DNA of 64,000 nucleotides. Source: Ilex aquifolium. Lineage: Eukaryota; Streptophyta; Magnoliopsida; Aquifoliales; Aquifoliaceae. The notes beneath the pieces are model-generated. The model was not told where the DNA came from. It was given only the letters and a program-made list of their open reading frames with translations, and did no database searches. The DNA is taken from the NCBI GenBank assembly GCA_951799425.1, contig OX637393.1, forward strand, positions 28,691,744 to 28,755,743. Reading direction: 5' to 3'. This document shows, in pieces, positions 44,268 to 56,383 of the stretch. The position numbers and the translations under genes were made by a program. Position 1 is the first letter of the stretch, and the number at the start of each line of letters is the position of its first letter.

Positions 44268-46476
44268 TGTAACGCCTCAAAATCCACCCTAGAAGACATT
44301 ACTATCTATGAACCATTCAACCATGAGAACAACTAAAAATAACCATTAAATAATAAACCATTCATCCATCTGTCAAAGAACAAATACTAAAACCAACAAA
44401 ACATTGAAACTTCTCCAACTTACAATCCAAAATCAAAAAATATCTAGCAACGGAAAAATAAAACTAACTGAAACATTGTTTCACAAAAATCTCTCCAAAT
44501 ACAATACTCAGAACTAAAACAAAGCATCTCTAAGCTTCCACTTCAGGATCCTCATACTGACCATCTCCAGCCTCGAGATCAACCTGCTCATCTAACTCGA
44601 CATCCTCCTCATTACCAAAATCTGTAATGTGTTGTAGGGGGTGAGCAAAAGCCGGTAGGAAATCTCTCTCAAATCCCAACAAGGTTTTAAAAAAACAAAA
44701 AGAAGGCAAGTCTCTTTTGAAAAATAGCATATATAAATTTTTGAGAGTAAAACCATTACAGTTGTAATGATCTCAAATGTACGGAATACAGTAAATCAAT
44801 GATAGGAATAACCATGCAAGAAATTAAAGCAATTAATAATTAACTCAGTAGCATCATCCCATATTCTCATATATGTTAGTTCATTCCCATTCTCATGTAT
44901 GTTGGTTCATCCCCATTCTCATGTATGTTGGTTGCTTCTAAGGAATCTACACAACGATTCTACCTCGTTCATCAATCACAACCACACAATTTCAATCATT
45001 TCCCGCAGGGCCAAATCACAAACTACTTTAGGAAGGGCGTATACCGTCTCCCACGACATTAACAAATCCTTCCAAGGAAAGGTATATCATCCCTCAGCCT
45101 CGAACCTACGTGAATAATAGTGGTTGCTCTCACAAACAACAATCCACTACAAGTGTTAGGTAACCATCTCACCCCCACTGAGATAGACTAACCTCTAACA
45201 CTCTAAGACAGTTTTCGAAGGCAATTCAAGTCCATTACAACAAACCATACAAGAGATTAAACCACAACTTTCTCAATAACCATAAACTTAACCAAGCAAA
45301 ATTTTCATTAACAGTTCAAGTATCACAATTGTACAATTCTCAATATACTAAAGTAATAAAAGAATTAAAATATGCAAGAGATCATGTCAAGAAAACCTTT
45401 ACAATTTCGATATCAAAATTCTAGGGTTTTGCCAAAAATCTTAATTTCTTGGAACAAGAACAAGTATTAGATGAAAATATGATTTAATCAAAAATAGAAA
45501 TTTGTAAATCAAAAATTCATATGAATTTCATAATAGAACATGTATTTTGAAAAAATTAGGGTTTTGAAAATTCAAGAACAAGTATTTCTTGAACTCAAAC
45601 ATATATTTTGTTCAAGACTACATTCCAATGATAAAGAAACCCAGAACTCACATATATCTATCATATACTTATCAAGAAGATTGAAAACATACATAATTAT
45701 ACCATAAGTCTCAATGAAAGAACTCATGAAGAATCCCCTACCTCGATTCCGTAGTTTTGTGTGAAAACCTAGCGTGTTTAATCCATTCCAACTTGAGAAT
45801 CCCCCTTCAATCTTGTGTTTCTCTTCTTCTCTCTTGCTCTCCAAAGTTCTCTAGGGTTAGAAATTATGAAATAGGGCTATGGGAGGCATCCTTAGGTATT
45901 TATAGGATGAGAAAACAATCCATGCGGCGCAAATCTAATACTCAGAATCGCGACCTCACGTTCGAACTATCTACCTGACGTTTGAACGTCACTTTGGCGT
46001 TCGAACGTCATTTTGGAATTGAACGTTGTTTGCTCCCAGTACTTTTGCTTTTCCATCAGAGTTCTTTCAGACACAAAATTATTGGGACGAATTGTCATTC
46101 GAACAGATCCATTCACGTTCGAACATACTCCCATTTTTAGCTGAAATTTCAATGAAGTGTTGGCCTATTTATAGGTCGATTTGGAAAATTTTTGTGAAAT
46201 AATATTTTGTACCCCTAGAAGTCTAGTGTTTACTATAAAAATTGTAGATCAAACGGACATCAGGATAAAAAGTTATGGTCCATATACTAAAGTAGTGTCA
46301 AATTCCTTCATACCTAAATTCTATCTAAAATGTACTTTAACTTTGGAATACTTCCTAACTTCCACTACACACCCTATTACCTCACCTAAAATTTTTATTT
46401 ATACTTTTACAATCTATATAGTTCATGCTTACATCATTACATATATGAGCATTTCACTTTTTTTGGGGGGTTTACA
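44268..46476. mobile_element. Solo LTR, 2.2 kb, gypsy-type (TSD TGTTT)
   Basis: This begins TGTAACGCCTCAAAATCC and ends GGGGGTTTACA, with 5-bp duplications TGTTT at 44263-44267 and 46477-46481. TGTAACGCC-type starts are common in chromovirus (Tekay/Del-like) LTRs. There are no internal coding domains. A short palindromic cluster of TTCGAACGTCA words (GACGTTTGAACGTCACTTTG, GCGTTCGAACGTCATTTTGG) lies at 45955-46130. The flanks on both sides are T-rich DNA continuous with the 3' side of the Mutator-like gene. The superfamily assignment is inference; the LTR ends and duplication are seen directly. Confidence 0.8.
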
Positions 46477-46481
46477 TGTTT

Positions 46482-46775
46482 TGATAACTTATAGCATTCC
46501 ACTTTTTTTTTTTTAAATTTATTGTTTTATGAGATTTCATTTTGTTATTTTATACTATAGATTAATGTTCTCTTGCATTTCACTGTTTTAATCTGACAAA
46601 TGAATTGATTTTTTTTTTTTTTTGTAGATTTTGCTGTCTGATCTTTTTTTTTTTGGGAACTTTTTTAGCAGTCAATGCAGAAGCAAAGTGCAATGATTTC
46701 ACTTTTTCTGTTGTCGAAAAATATGTATATCAGTCTTGAACATTCCAATGCTTGGGTATTTACAAGGTTAGCATA
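46482..46775. other. Junction between Mutator 3' flank and Athila pol
   Basis: T-rich DNA with poly-T runs at 46501-46515 and 46610-46625. No features. The point where the Athila element is broken lies near 46776. Confidence 0.35.
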
Positions 46776-47176
46776 CTAAGGTGAAGAAGATGTAGTAAAA
46801 AATTGCTCATCTGGAAAGGTGTCCTTGTTAGGGGTTGATTCAATAACCACATCGCTCACAAGCATCAATAAATGGTCCGCTACCATATTTTTTACCCATT
46901 TTTTGTCCTTGATAGTGAGATCAAATTCTTGCAACAATAAAATCCATTGTAACAAACGAGGTTTGGCATCTTTTTTGGTCAATAGGTACTTAGAGCGGCA
47001 TGATCTGTGCAAACAAAAATTGGTGAGCTAACAAGATAAAAATGAAATTTATCTAATGCAAACACAACCGCCAACAATTCTTTTTCAGTAGTAGAATAAT
47101 TCATTTGAGTATCATTCAATGTATGTCTAGCATAACAAATCACATGGGGGTTTTTATCTTTCCTTTGGCCTAGCAC
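46776..47176 (-). pseudogene. Gypsy RNase H remnant
   Basis: The frames 46979-47176 and 46776-47012 overlap out of frame. They contain NPHVICYARHTLNDTQMNYS, TTEKELLAVVFALDKFHFYL and [12 protein letters not shown], then a [20 protein letters not shown] piece. This matches gypsy RNase H (Y.S..L...Q.NYT.TEKE.LA.V.A..KFR.YL......TDH.AL). The frameshift between them inactivates it. Confidence 0.9.
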
Positions 47177-47543
47177 TGCTGGATGACATAATCGCTAGCA
47201 TCACTCATCAACTCAAATGGAAGAGTCCAATCGGGTGGTTGCATTATTCGGTCGGAAGTGAGCATACCATTTAGTTTCTCAAATGCCTCTTGGCATTGCT
47301 CACTCCACTAAACACAACATCTTTTCCAAGCAAATTACACAAAGGTAGTGAAATGAGACTAAAATCCTTGATAAACCTTCTTTAAATCTCAGAATGTTCT
47401 AAAAATGATCTAACATCCTTATGGGATTTGAAAATGGGAAAATTAGAGATCAAATCAATTTTAGCCCAATCCACTTGGATACCTTCGGATGAGATAATAT
47501 GCCCAAGGAAAATGCCTTTTTGTACCATGAAATGACACTTCTC

Positions 47544-48228
47544 TCAATTAAGCACAAAGTTTTTCTCTTCACACCTCATCAACACTTGCTCAAGATTATT
47601 AAAATAATCATCAAATGAATCACCAAATACAGTGAAATCATCCATAAACACCTCAAGAAATCGCTCTACTATGTCACTAAAGATACTTAGCAAGCATCGT
47701 TGAAAGGTCGCGGGTGCATTGCATAAGTCAAAAGGCCATTCTCCTATAGGAAAATGTGTCAAAAGGACATGTGAAAGTGGTTTTCTCTTGATCCTCGAAA
47801 GCAATTTCTATTTGGTTGTATCCTGAATAACCATCAAGAAAGCAATAGTAAAGATGAGATGCGACTCTTTCAAGAATTTGATCCAAGAATGGAAGTGGAA
47901 AATGGTCTTTTCTTGTGATAGTCTTAAGCTTACTATAGTCAATGCACATCCTCCATTCAGTAATGACTCTAGTGGGCACAAGTTCAATATTTTCATTAGA
48001 GACTACTGTTACACTAGACTTCTTAGGAACCACTTGAGTGGGCCTTACCCATTTGCTATCCATAATAGGGTGAATGATTCCCACATCCAACAACTTTAAT
48101 ACCTCTTTCCTAACCACCTCATTCATGTTTGGATTCAAACGCCTTTGCATTTCCCTTGTAGATTTTGCATCCTCATCTGGATAAATCTTATGAGTGCAAA
48201 CAAGAGGGCTAATCCTTTTTATATCCAC
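47544..48228 (-). pseudogene. Gypsy (Athila-like) reverse transcriptase remnant
   Basis: The frames 47728-48228 and 47544-47804 together cover most of the RT: MQRRLNPNMNEVVRKEVLKL, WVRPTQVVPKKSSVTVV, WRMCIDYSKLKTITRKDHFP, YSGYNQIEIAFEDQEKTTFT, then CNAPATFQRCLLSIFSDIVE and VFMDDFTVFGDSFDDYFNNL. The FMDD active-site box (YVDD in most) is kept. The two pieces are offset by one frameshift. Confidence 0.93.
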
Positions 48229-48901
48229 AATGGTCCATCCATGGTTGTTTTATGCTTAAAAAGAAGTTGGAGAAGCTTACCCTCTTGAGGCTCAAGAAGA
48301 TGAGATGAAATAATTACCGAAAATGTGTTATCTTCTCCAAGAAAAGCATACTTCAAGTCCATTGGCAAAGGCTTCAATTCCAACTTGAGCATTTGAATGC
48401 TTGAAGGAATTGGAGGGGTAGTCTCCAATGAAAGCTCTTCAAACTTGAATTTTCACTCTCTTGTCTCAAAAAGCTGTGAAGAATTTAACAAATTAGTAAG
48501 CTCACTAACCTCATTATTATCCTCATCAAATTCTAGAAAGGATTTATCATTGTCAATTAAACAAGCTTCAAGAGGATCGAACAAAGAAGAACCATTAAAT
48601 TGATCGTGCACAATTGAATCGATTAAATTAACTTTATGCAAGTCATCACTCACATCACTCGGTTGCTTACACACATTACAAAAGTTCAATTCTAATGTCA
48701 TATTCCGAAAAGAAAATTTTATCACTCAATTTCGGCAATTAATCAAAGTATTAGATGTAGCAAGAAATGGGTGACCTAAAATGATGGGAATTTGTGTTCA
48801 CAAAAGGTTGAGTGTCTAGGATAATGAAGTCAACTGGAAAGTAAAAATGGTCAACTTGTACCAAAACATCCTCCATCATACCCCTTGGAATCTTAACCGA
48901 C

Positions 48902-49444
48902 CTATCCGTCAATTGAAGTGACGGAGGTAGGTTTTAATTCCCCAAGTCCCAATTTTTCATAAACCAAATAGGGAAGAAAATTCACATTAACTACTAAGTC
49001 AAGTAATGTTTGTTGTATTTTGCATTTCCTTATGACACATGAAATGGTGGGACAACCGGGATTCTTGTATTTTGGAGGGGCATTATGTTGGATTATAGAT
49101 GACACTTGTTCGGTCAAAAAGGCTTTCTTTTGAACATTTAACTTCCTCTTGATGTTACATAAGTCATCCAAGAATTTAGCGTACGATGGAATTTGTTTGA
49201 TGGCATCTAGCAATTCAATATTAATCTTCACTTGTTTGAACACTTCCAAAATCTCGAAATTCACATTGGCCTTTGATGGTGAAACCAACTTTTGAGGAAA
49301 AGGTGTGTGTATAGGGCACTTAGGTGGTTCACTAGGCACATCCTCAACTATGGGCTCAACATGATAAAGATTATCACCCTCCCTAGTATCTTTCTCACTC
49401 TCTTTAGGATCATGAGTCTTTGCAAAAATAGTTTTATCAACCAC
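48902..49444 (-). pseudogene. Gypsy protease region remnant (Athila-like)
   Basis: Contains PFPQKLVSPSKANVNFEILE, VFKQVKINIELLDAIKQIPS, YAKFLDDLCNIKRKLN and PGCPTISCVIRKCKIQQTLL, then [15 protein letters not shown], the standard Athila gag-protease segment (YAKFLKDL...K, P..KDPGSFTI.C.I, ..[12 protein letters not shown]). The usual DLGAS active site reads DLVVN here, so the catalytic motif is lost. Confidence 0.9.
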
Positions 49445-49683
49445 TTTCCAACTCCTAAGGGTAGTGATAGCTTAAACTTATTCTTGGGTGATTTCTGGTG
49501 TAGAAGAAGAAACTTCCACTTGGAGTTGCCCTTATGGATTTGGTTGAGGTTGAGCTGAAAACTTCCCTTTTTCTTGATGACAAGGGGTAATGGTCGACTT
49601 GGTAAGTGTGATCTGAATATCATTGATGACTTGTTGTTGTTGAGTGAAATTTTGGGTCAATTGACCAATGGTTTGAGTATTGA

Positions 49684-51123
49684 TTACGGCTTGGCTAGAA
49701 ATGAATTGTTGCGTAGCATCTTCCAAAGTCTTCTTGGGTGGTGGAGTATAAGGAACAAAATTGGATGACCCTTGTAGAGATGGTTGGGAAGGAGGTTGTT
49801 ATATGGGATTGTCATTCCTCCAACTAAAATTGGGGTGTGCTTTCCAAATGGCTTAGAAAAGGCATTCACCGCATTGGATTGATCACTCAACACCTCATTC
49901 AAAGCGGGGATCGTAGGAAAATCACTAGTTGAATGCCCTTTGATCTCACAAATTGAACATAATTCCTCTTCATGCACGGTTTGAACCTCATTTACCTTTT
50001 TCATCTCTATGGCCTTAATTTTCCTAGCAAAAATTGCAATCCTTGAATTCAAGTCTTCCTCCTCCTTCAATTGATACTTTCCCCTTCCTAATGGTGCATT
50101 TGAGGTCTTAGACTTTGAATCGGGGGATTGAGTATCCCAAGCTTGGGCACTCTCGGCTAAGGAATCAAAATAATCAAAAGCCTCTTTCGGTTCTTTAGCC
50201 ATGAACTCTCTATTGCACACCATTTCGACAAATTGCCTCATTTGGGAAGAAAAAGCCTCATAGAAAAAATTTATAATCCACCAACTTTCATATCCATGGT
50301 GAGAGCATGATGCAAGTAGTTCCTTGAATCTCTCCCAACATTGGTAAAACGTTCCATTGTCCCTTTGAGAAAAATTAATGATTTATCACTTCAAAGTGTT
50401 TTTTTTCTAAGTTGGAATAAACTTTTTAAGGAACTCTTCTTGCATTTCCCGCCATGTTCCAATAGACCTCGTTCTAAGAGAGTTTAACCATATTTTAGTC
50501 TTATCCTTTAAAGATAAGGGAAAAAGTTTCAAACAGATTATACCCTCCGTAGATGTCAAGTCTTGGAATGTAGCCCAAGCCTCCTTAGAGTCACGGATAA
50601 GAAGGTAGGGATTTTTAGAATCTAAACCATGGAATTTAGGCAACAATGCAATCATACCCAGTTTAGAGACAAAATGATGAGCTTACAAGGGAAAAATGAC
50701 GCATGAAGGTGTAGTGTGATTGACGAGATTCAAATAATCTCTCAATATTCTAGCATTATTGAAATTCACATTGGCATGCCCATTGTTTACTTCCTAGAAG
50801 TCCTCATTGTTGCCATGATTACTCCTAGCATTATCTCCCGGTGGGTCTGCTTGTGGCATGAAAGGATTACGAACTGCTTGTGGGTTTTGAAGTAACCCGG
50901 GGCTTTGAGCTAATTGGAGATGTAGTGGTAGCAAAGGGTTTTGACATATTGGATGATTTTGTGCCAACCTAGTGTGTGTATGTGCTCGTGGGGGTGTGTC
51001 AAACAAATCTCCAAATAGTGAGTCAAAATCCTCCCTAATAAACCTTCCACCAATTTTTCTATGCCAAGAGTTCATGCAACAATAACCAACACAAGAAGCA
51101 AAACAAAATAAAATGCAAGACAA
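49684..51123 (-). pseudogene. Gypsy gag remnant (Athila-like)
   Basis: The frame 50407-50655 holds the retrotransposon gag core: MIALLPKFHGLDSKNPYLLI, TEGIICLKLFPLSLKDKTKI, WLNSLRTRSIGTWREMQEEF and LKKFIP. The frame 49684-50241 continues with VCNREFMAKEPKEAFDYFDS and a C-rich CSICEIKGHSTSDFP zinc-knuckle-like piece (C..C...GH....FP). The N-terminal frame is 50794-51123. Stops and shifts separate the pieces. Confidence 0.9.
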
Positions 51124-51220
51124 TTCAAATGAGAAATAAGTAAAAGTGGAAAGAGTTTACCCACTCTCCGCTTATGCAAAAACTGAGCAAGCCTCGGATG
51201 ATGATGGCAATCGGGCCTTC

Positions 51221-51238
51221 TCCTCGGCAATGACGCCA
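51221..51238 (-). other. Primer binding site for tRNA-Asp (Athila)
   Basis: The minus strand reads TGGCGTCATTGCCGAGGA, close to the tRNA-Asp complement used by Athila and Tat elements (TGGCGCCGTTGCCGGGGA), six bases from the LTR end at 51245. Confidence 0.85.
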
Positions 51239-51279
51239 AAAACTTGCTTCGCTTTGGAAGTTGTAACCTAAGTGTAGGT

Positions 51280-52991
51280 TGATTAGCATGAAATATTGCA
51301 TATCATGTGTACATTTGCACCCCTTTTATGCTTCCTTTTATGGTAAAAATGAGAAGAATTGCAATGTTTCGAGCTATTAATGGAGTTTCGGCGTGTTTGC
51401 AGGTAAAAGAGCTTAAATGGTGCATGTTAGGCCCCTATCATGGTGCTTAAGGTCAATGGAGATGAGGGGGAGACTTGATGATGGCTTGGACGGTGAAAGA
51501 ACCAAGAATTGAGCAAAATAAGTTAAAACCTACCGTTAGGTTTGTCATAAAACTACCGGTAGGTTTTGGCTACTAGAGTGGGTTCTACCGGAAAACTAGC
51601 AGAAGGTTTTGGCTACTAGAGTGGGTTCTACCGGAAAACTAGCGGAAGGTTTTGGCTACTAGAGTAAAACCTACCGGTAGGTTTGGCCATCGACCTACCG
51701 GTAGGTTTTGCTGAAAAATGCCAGATTTTGTAACTCAAACTCTGCCATATGGGGGTCCCACCTATGGGTCTCCCACTTATTCCCTGACACCCCTTACACA
51801 CAGACATGCCTCCTCAACCCTAGCCTCGGACTTTGAAGGCTTAAGCATTAATGAGGATGAGAGAAAAGAGAGGAAGCCTGGGAGTTGCTAGGTAGGCTGT
51901 CCTAGCCTGCTCAAAGCCATCACTTCAGCCTCCTATGGATGGGAGGGTTGTCACACGCCTAGAGAGACCTCCGTGGATGAATTTGCAAGCTTCATTCAAC
52001 ATTATTCAGATTGTATTGCATTATAGAGAGAAGCTCTAGGAAGAAGATATAGTTTTGGAGAGAGAAAACTTAGATTTTTGCATTTCTTCCATCCATTTGC
52101 ACTTGTAATCTTCTGTAAGACATTTGCAAGCTTCATTTATTACCTTTAATGTCATTTATTACAAGTGCATTGCAATTTTAGTTACACATCTTGGATTCTA
52201 CCATTGTTGTATTGAGTTTTCTTCATTTCAAGCTTTTAAAATGGGTATTCAATGCACTACTTCATAGTTAACTTTTCTTGCATTAATTTAAGTCTCAATC
52301 TTCATTTCTTCACAATGTCTCTTTACTTCATTAATGTTCTTGCATTAAATATGAGTAGCTAATCTTCAAGTTGGCTAATCCAAGGGAGAATTCCTCTTGG
52401 GTATGCTAAATCAACTCTTTTTCATTCCTCCTCGTAGTGTACAATGATTTGGTTTGACTAGGTTGAGTGCGGACATGGTTGTGAGTTCTTGATATACCGT
52501 ATACTTGTCACGTGGTATGCTTGAATCCTCACCTCCATTTTAGTCTCTCATTTCCTACGAATCAATCAAACATCTAGGCACCATTGGAGGAATGTCTTGA
52601 GTTGATTTGACATTCTCATTGGAATGACCTCTTCAGATTAGTCAACACTTGCTTCCATTTCATTTTCGTCAAGAACACAACTCACCAAAACTCAAACTCA
52701 AAGATTTTTACACTTTTCCTTTTTCACCAAAAATAATTTTCAAAATGATTCACCATTCTTCCCTGAGGAGACGACATTGGAATACGAATTCCAAGTAAAA
52801 CACGACACTCGAAAGTCTCACTGCACTTGGAGAGCACTTTTGTACACACACACACACTTCATTCACACACCCGTTTTCCCATTTTTTGCATTGAACCTGA
52901 GTGAGAGTGACACTCACCCACACACATAAGCCATATACACATTGAGGGTTCATCTTCGGAGATTAGGAACGACGGAATAAAACATCAAGCA
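51280..52991. mobile_element. Solo LTR inserted in the Athila LTR (TSD TAGGT)
   Basis: The element starts TGATTAGCATGAAATATTGC and ends GGAATAAAACATCAAGCA, with 5-bp duplications TAGGT at 51275-51279 and 52992-52996. Joining the flanks reconstitutes continuous Athila LTR. It is a 1,712-bp relative of the 59693-61515 solo LTR but in the reverse orientation: shared words include TTGGCTAATCCAAGGG, GAATTCC.CTTGGG, GAGGAGACGAC and AAGCCATA.ACACATTGAGGG. It contains the minisatellite listed separately. Confidence 0.85.
51526..51712. repeat. Tandem array with ACCGGTAGGTTTT words in the solo LTR
   Basis: A 43-bp unit (GGTTTTGGCTACTAGAGTGG then GTTCTACCGGAAAACTAGC.GAA) starts at 51562 and 51605 and partly at 51648, flanked on both sides by the palindrome-containing word CTACCGGTAGG in several copies (51553, 51680, 51698). 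The sister solo LTR has a related ACCGGTAC array near 61035, but not this 43-bp unit. Confidence 0.85.
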
Positions 52992-54279
52992 TAGGTATTG
53001 AGCAAGTAGTAATTTCTTGGTAGAGTCTAAGGTCGAACCACAGGGAGATGGGGATTTTAGAATGAAGACAAATAAATAAAAGAAAATGTGTTATGTGTTT
53101 GAGAGAGATTGGTTTGGTAGTTGAATCCTAAAACAAATAAACGTAAATAGCTTAAGAAAATGATATGAGAAAATAGTAAGGCATTTGATACTTTTTCAAT
53201 AACAATTAGATAATAAATTAATCCTAATTTCCAATATCAATTGAGAAACAACTAGGGAGTGAACTCAATTGGAGGATTAGTCAATGAATAATGACGAAAT
53301 TCTCTAAGATATAGTCAATAAGCTAATCTAAATGAATCCAAACATGCAATTGTTAATCACAAGCATTTAACATGCCCAGAGTCGATGATAAATCAAGCAA
53401 TTGAACAATCAAACATCTCAATTCATATAAATCAACAAATCAACTAATTAGATGAATTCACTAACAATCCAACCCAAGCATGTACATCTATCTATTCTAC
53501 TCACAGGGAATCTCAAGTTTCCATCACATTTAACATAATAAATTAAGAGATTATATAGAGAGAAAGCTTTGCTAAATAAGATGAATTGAACAATTAAAGA
53601 AAAACCATCAATTAAAGCCCAAAGGATTAATTACATACCCAAATGTTTATTGAAGTTTCTCCTAGCCTTAGTAAAGAGGTTTAGCCAGCCATTAATTGGG
53701 GCTAAAACACCAGATTAAACTAAGATTAAGGAAAAAAGTAAAAGAAAGCTTCCAGATTTGAAAAACTCTACAATAGAAGAAGAAAAAGTACAGTGGGTAC
53801 TCCCAAATCGGGGCAGATGATGCCTTCTCGCCCAAACGAGCTCTTTTGATTAGCTGGGAGTGAGAACACACGTCCGGACATGGATTTAACGACGTCTGGA
53901 TGCGACAAGTGCTTAAACCTACGTCTAAACGCGAAAAAAGTGTCGTCTTGACGCGGCCTTCTGTAAGTCTGGCCTGTTTCTACCTCTATTACAACACCTC
54001 GCGTTCAGAGATAGGTAAATGAAGTTCGGACGTGGCTTTCTGAAGCTCAAACTCCAAATTTTCTCCTTTCTTTGTGTGCCCAACTTCCTAGGTTTGCCTA
54101 TTTGCCTCTAAGTCTTGCCATTTTACCTACAAAATATACAAACACCAATTAAATCCTGATAGATTCAAATAGAACTCCATACTCGTGACAATTATCCCAC
54201 AAATGATAGTACAAATATGCACTATTTAGGCTTAATCAAAGAGTAAACATTTAAAGATGCTGGTTAAAAAAGAATACCC

Positions 54280-54710
54280 AAACCAAATCATTTTTGTGTT
54301 TTAGTTGTGGTGAGCATGGTCACTATAGTGCATATTATTTTCAAAATAAAGAAGTCTTAGACAAAAAACTCATGCACCTAACTAACCAATCTAAAACATT
54401 GAACAATCAAGTTGTTAGTCTTTCCAAATTTATAAAAAATTCGAGTGTGTCCAAGCATAGTCATGCATCATCTTTTCGATCACATGCTAGAGTGCCAAAA
54501 GCCTCTTAAACCCTCAAGGTCAAGGTTGATCTACACACTTCTGGGGAGAAGAGAGCTAGTCCTCCACCCATTGCCCAACTTAACCCAAGCTTTAAGAAGG
54601 GAAAAAAAGTTTGAGTGTCTGGGGAGGATCTTGAGAAACTCTCCATCTAAACCAAGTTAAAGGTCCCGAGTGCTTCTAATAAGGTCATGGCTCCTGAGAA
54701 GTAGGAGATG
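54280..54710 (+). pseudogene. Copia (SIRE-like) gag zinc-knuckle remnant
   Basis: The frame 54294-54509 begins with the knuckle CFSCGEHGHYSAYYF (family C..CG..GH....C; the last Cys is changed), then LDKKLMHLTNQSKTLNNQVV and SFRSHARVPKAS. A frameshift leads into a Lys/Ser/Pro-rich tail. The final Cys-to-Tyr change and the frameshift show that it is not functional. Confidence 0.8.
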
Positions 54711-56383
54711 TGAGAGTATGGACCTAGGTGATCTTTCATGCATTTCATTAAACATCCTAAGGTCATACATTGTTTATATATATTTTTATCATATATTTTT
54801 CTATATGAAAATACAAAAACAATTGAAATTTAAAAAACCAAAAACAAAAGAAATAAAAAAATCCAAAAAGATTTTTGATGTTTCTTTTTACATTCATTTT
54901 TAGGATTTATGGTAAAATTCTTTATTTGTTTTCCTTTGTTTAGTTGTATCTTTATGGATTTTTTTCATGTACATGTTATTAATTGAAATTTTCAAAAACA
55001 TTGGAAAAGAAAAATCCAAAAATAAATTCTTTTGTTTGTTTTTTGTTTGTTTGATGATTATGGTAATTCACACTTTGATTTGCATTGAAATTATTTCATC
55101 CTAAAATTAAAGTTGATATGTGCATTACTATGAGTCATATTAGGGGATAGGAAACTTAGTGGTATAAATCCAATTGCATGATTCATTAGTCAATGTCTCT
55201 TTCATCCTAGTGTGCTTGGATAGTGTTTAACTTTGAAATATTCAAAATCAATTACACGTATGTCGTTCACCTTCACACTTAGGAGTTTCATTAGTTTAAA
55301 TTATTAATGATCTTAAAGGACTCTAAGTGTTGGTGATAGGTGAACACATGTCTAAAGGTTAGTTAAACCCTAATCCCTTAAAAGATGATGAAGGTCAATT
55401 GTGAGAAAAGAGCTCAATGTGGCCAAATCTAAAAAGGTGAGGCAAAAATAAATGGCTAAAAACAATCGCACTTGAATTGTAAGAGTACTTATGCTTAATT
55501 GAAAATTTGTTTATTTGTAAAGCTCATAGAGCTCATGTTAATAATGTTTAGAAGCATAAATTTAAAGTACGAAATTCACAATCTTGTTGATTGAAACCAT
55601 AGAGTAGAAGGGATAAAAGAAAGAGGGGGTTGTCAAAAAGAGAAATATTTTGAGCACTCACTAATCGGTTATGTTTTCACTTAGGCAATGCATTATAATT
55701 TCATGATAAGCTTATTAATGATTTAAACCTAATTAGAATCCTTTTTGGGTTGGAGGTTGGTTTTACACACTATGCACTTGAATTTGTCAAAGTTGAACAA
55801 AATTTAATCACGTGTGTGAAATTGAACCAAGTGAGAAAGCATTGATGTATAATGCATGAAATTGAGTTTTATATCCTTGAATATACCTTAGATTAATGTG
55901 TTGAGATGATGAATTTTGGATGGAGCTATTAAAACGCAAATTTGTGTAATTTTTATGATTATTTGAATTATGAGCATTCATTGGTTAAATTTGAAAATTG
56001 CATTTGATTTTACTCCAAATTCATCCATGCATTGCATTGAATAGCATTTGAGCTTGATTTACATCATGCATGCATGTTGAGATTGATTGGAGAAGGGCTG
56101 AAGTGCACTGTACTACAGAAAGCAGAAATGCTCTGCTTTAGACCTCGCTCGAGCGGTCTACATTGGGATTGGGCACTACTTGCTTAAAATACCAAAATTT
56201 GACGGAATTTATTCATTTACTCCACTTCCAATCTAGAACCTACTCATTTTCTACCCTACCCAAAGCATTTTCAAGTTACTAAAGTTCACATAGAGTGAGA
56301 TTTAGTGTTATTTTAGTTTAGATCTGAGTTTATCATACACATTTACACTATTTCACCGATTGTTTTGTGGAAGAATGCCACCA
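54711..56383. other. Non-coding interior of the SIRE-like element
   Basis: Long A/T-rich stretches without ORFs. A CGCTCGAGCG palindrome lies at 56147-56156, and a related GATAATCGCTCGAGGC lies near 58570, on the other side of the ORF remnant. Nothing else is supported. Confidence 0.5.

Larger units (their letters stand above)
46776..54238 (-). mobile_element. Athila-like Ty3/gypsy element, 3' part deleted
   Basis: Minus-strand order: LTR (54238-51245, split by a solo LTR), primer site (51238-51221), gag (about 51123-49684), protease region (49444-48902), spacer, reverse transcriptase (48228-47544) and RNase H (47176-46776). Integrase and the 3' LTR are missing: the sequence stops at RNase H and gives way to T-rich DNA. 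Athila affinity is suggested by the tRNA-Asp primer site, the long LTR beginning TGATTAAGCC, and the gag/pol motifs. All frames are broken. Confidence 0.85.
51245..54238 (-). repeat. Athila 5' LTR, split by a solo LTR
   Basis: Read on the minus strand it starts TGATTAAGCCTAAATAGTGC at 54238, runs to 52997, is interrupted by the solo LTR 52996-51280 (including one duplication), and ends 51279-51245 with AAGCGAAGCA next to the primer site. The native length is about 1.28 kb. The CACAGGGAGATGGGG stretch near 53040 is a common feature of this LTR type. The 53860-54030 part is rich in ACGTCTGGACG-like words. Confidence 0.75.

Noticed and set aside
44530..44730. Acidic 66-codon ORF on the minus strand
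   Set aside because: Lies inside the solo LTR; the acidic end is suggestive but there is no promoter, domain or conserved partner.
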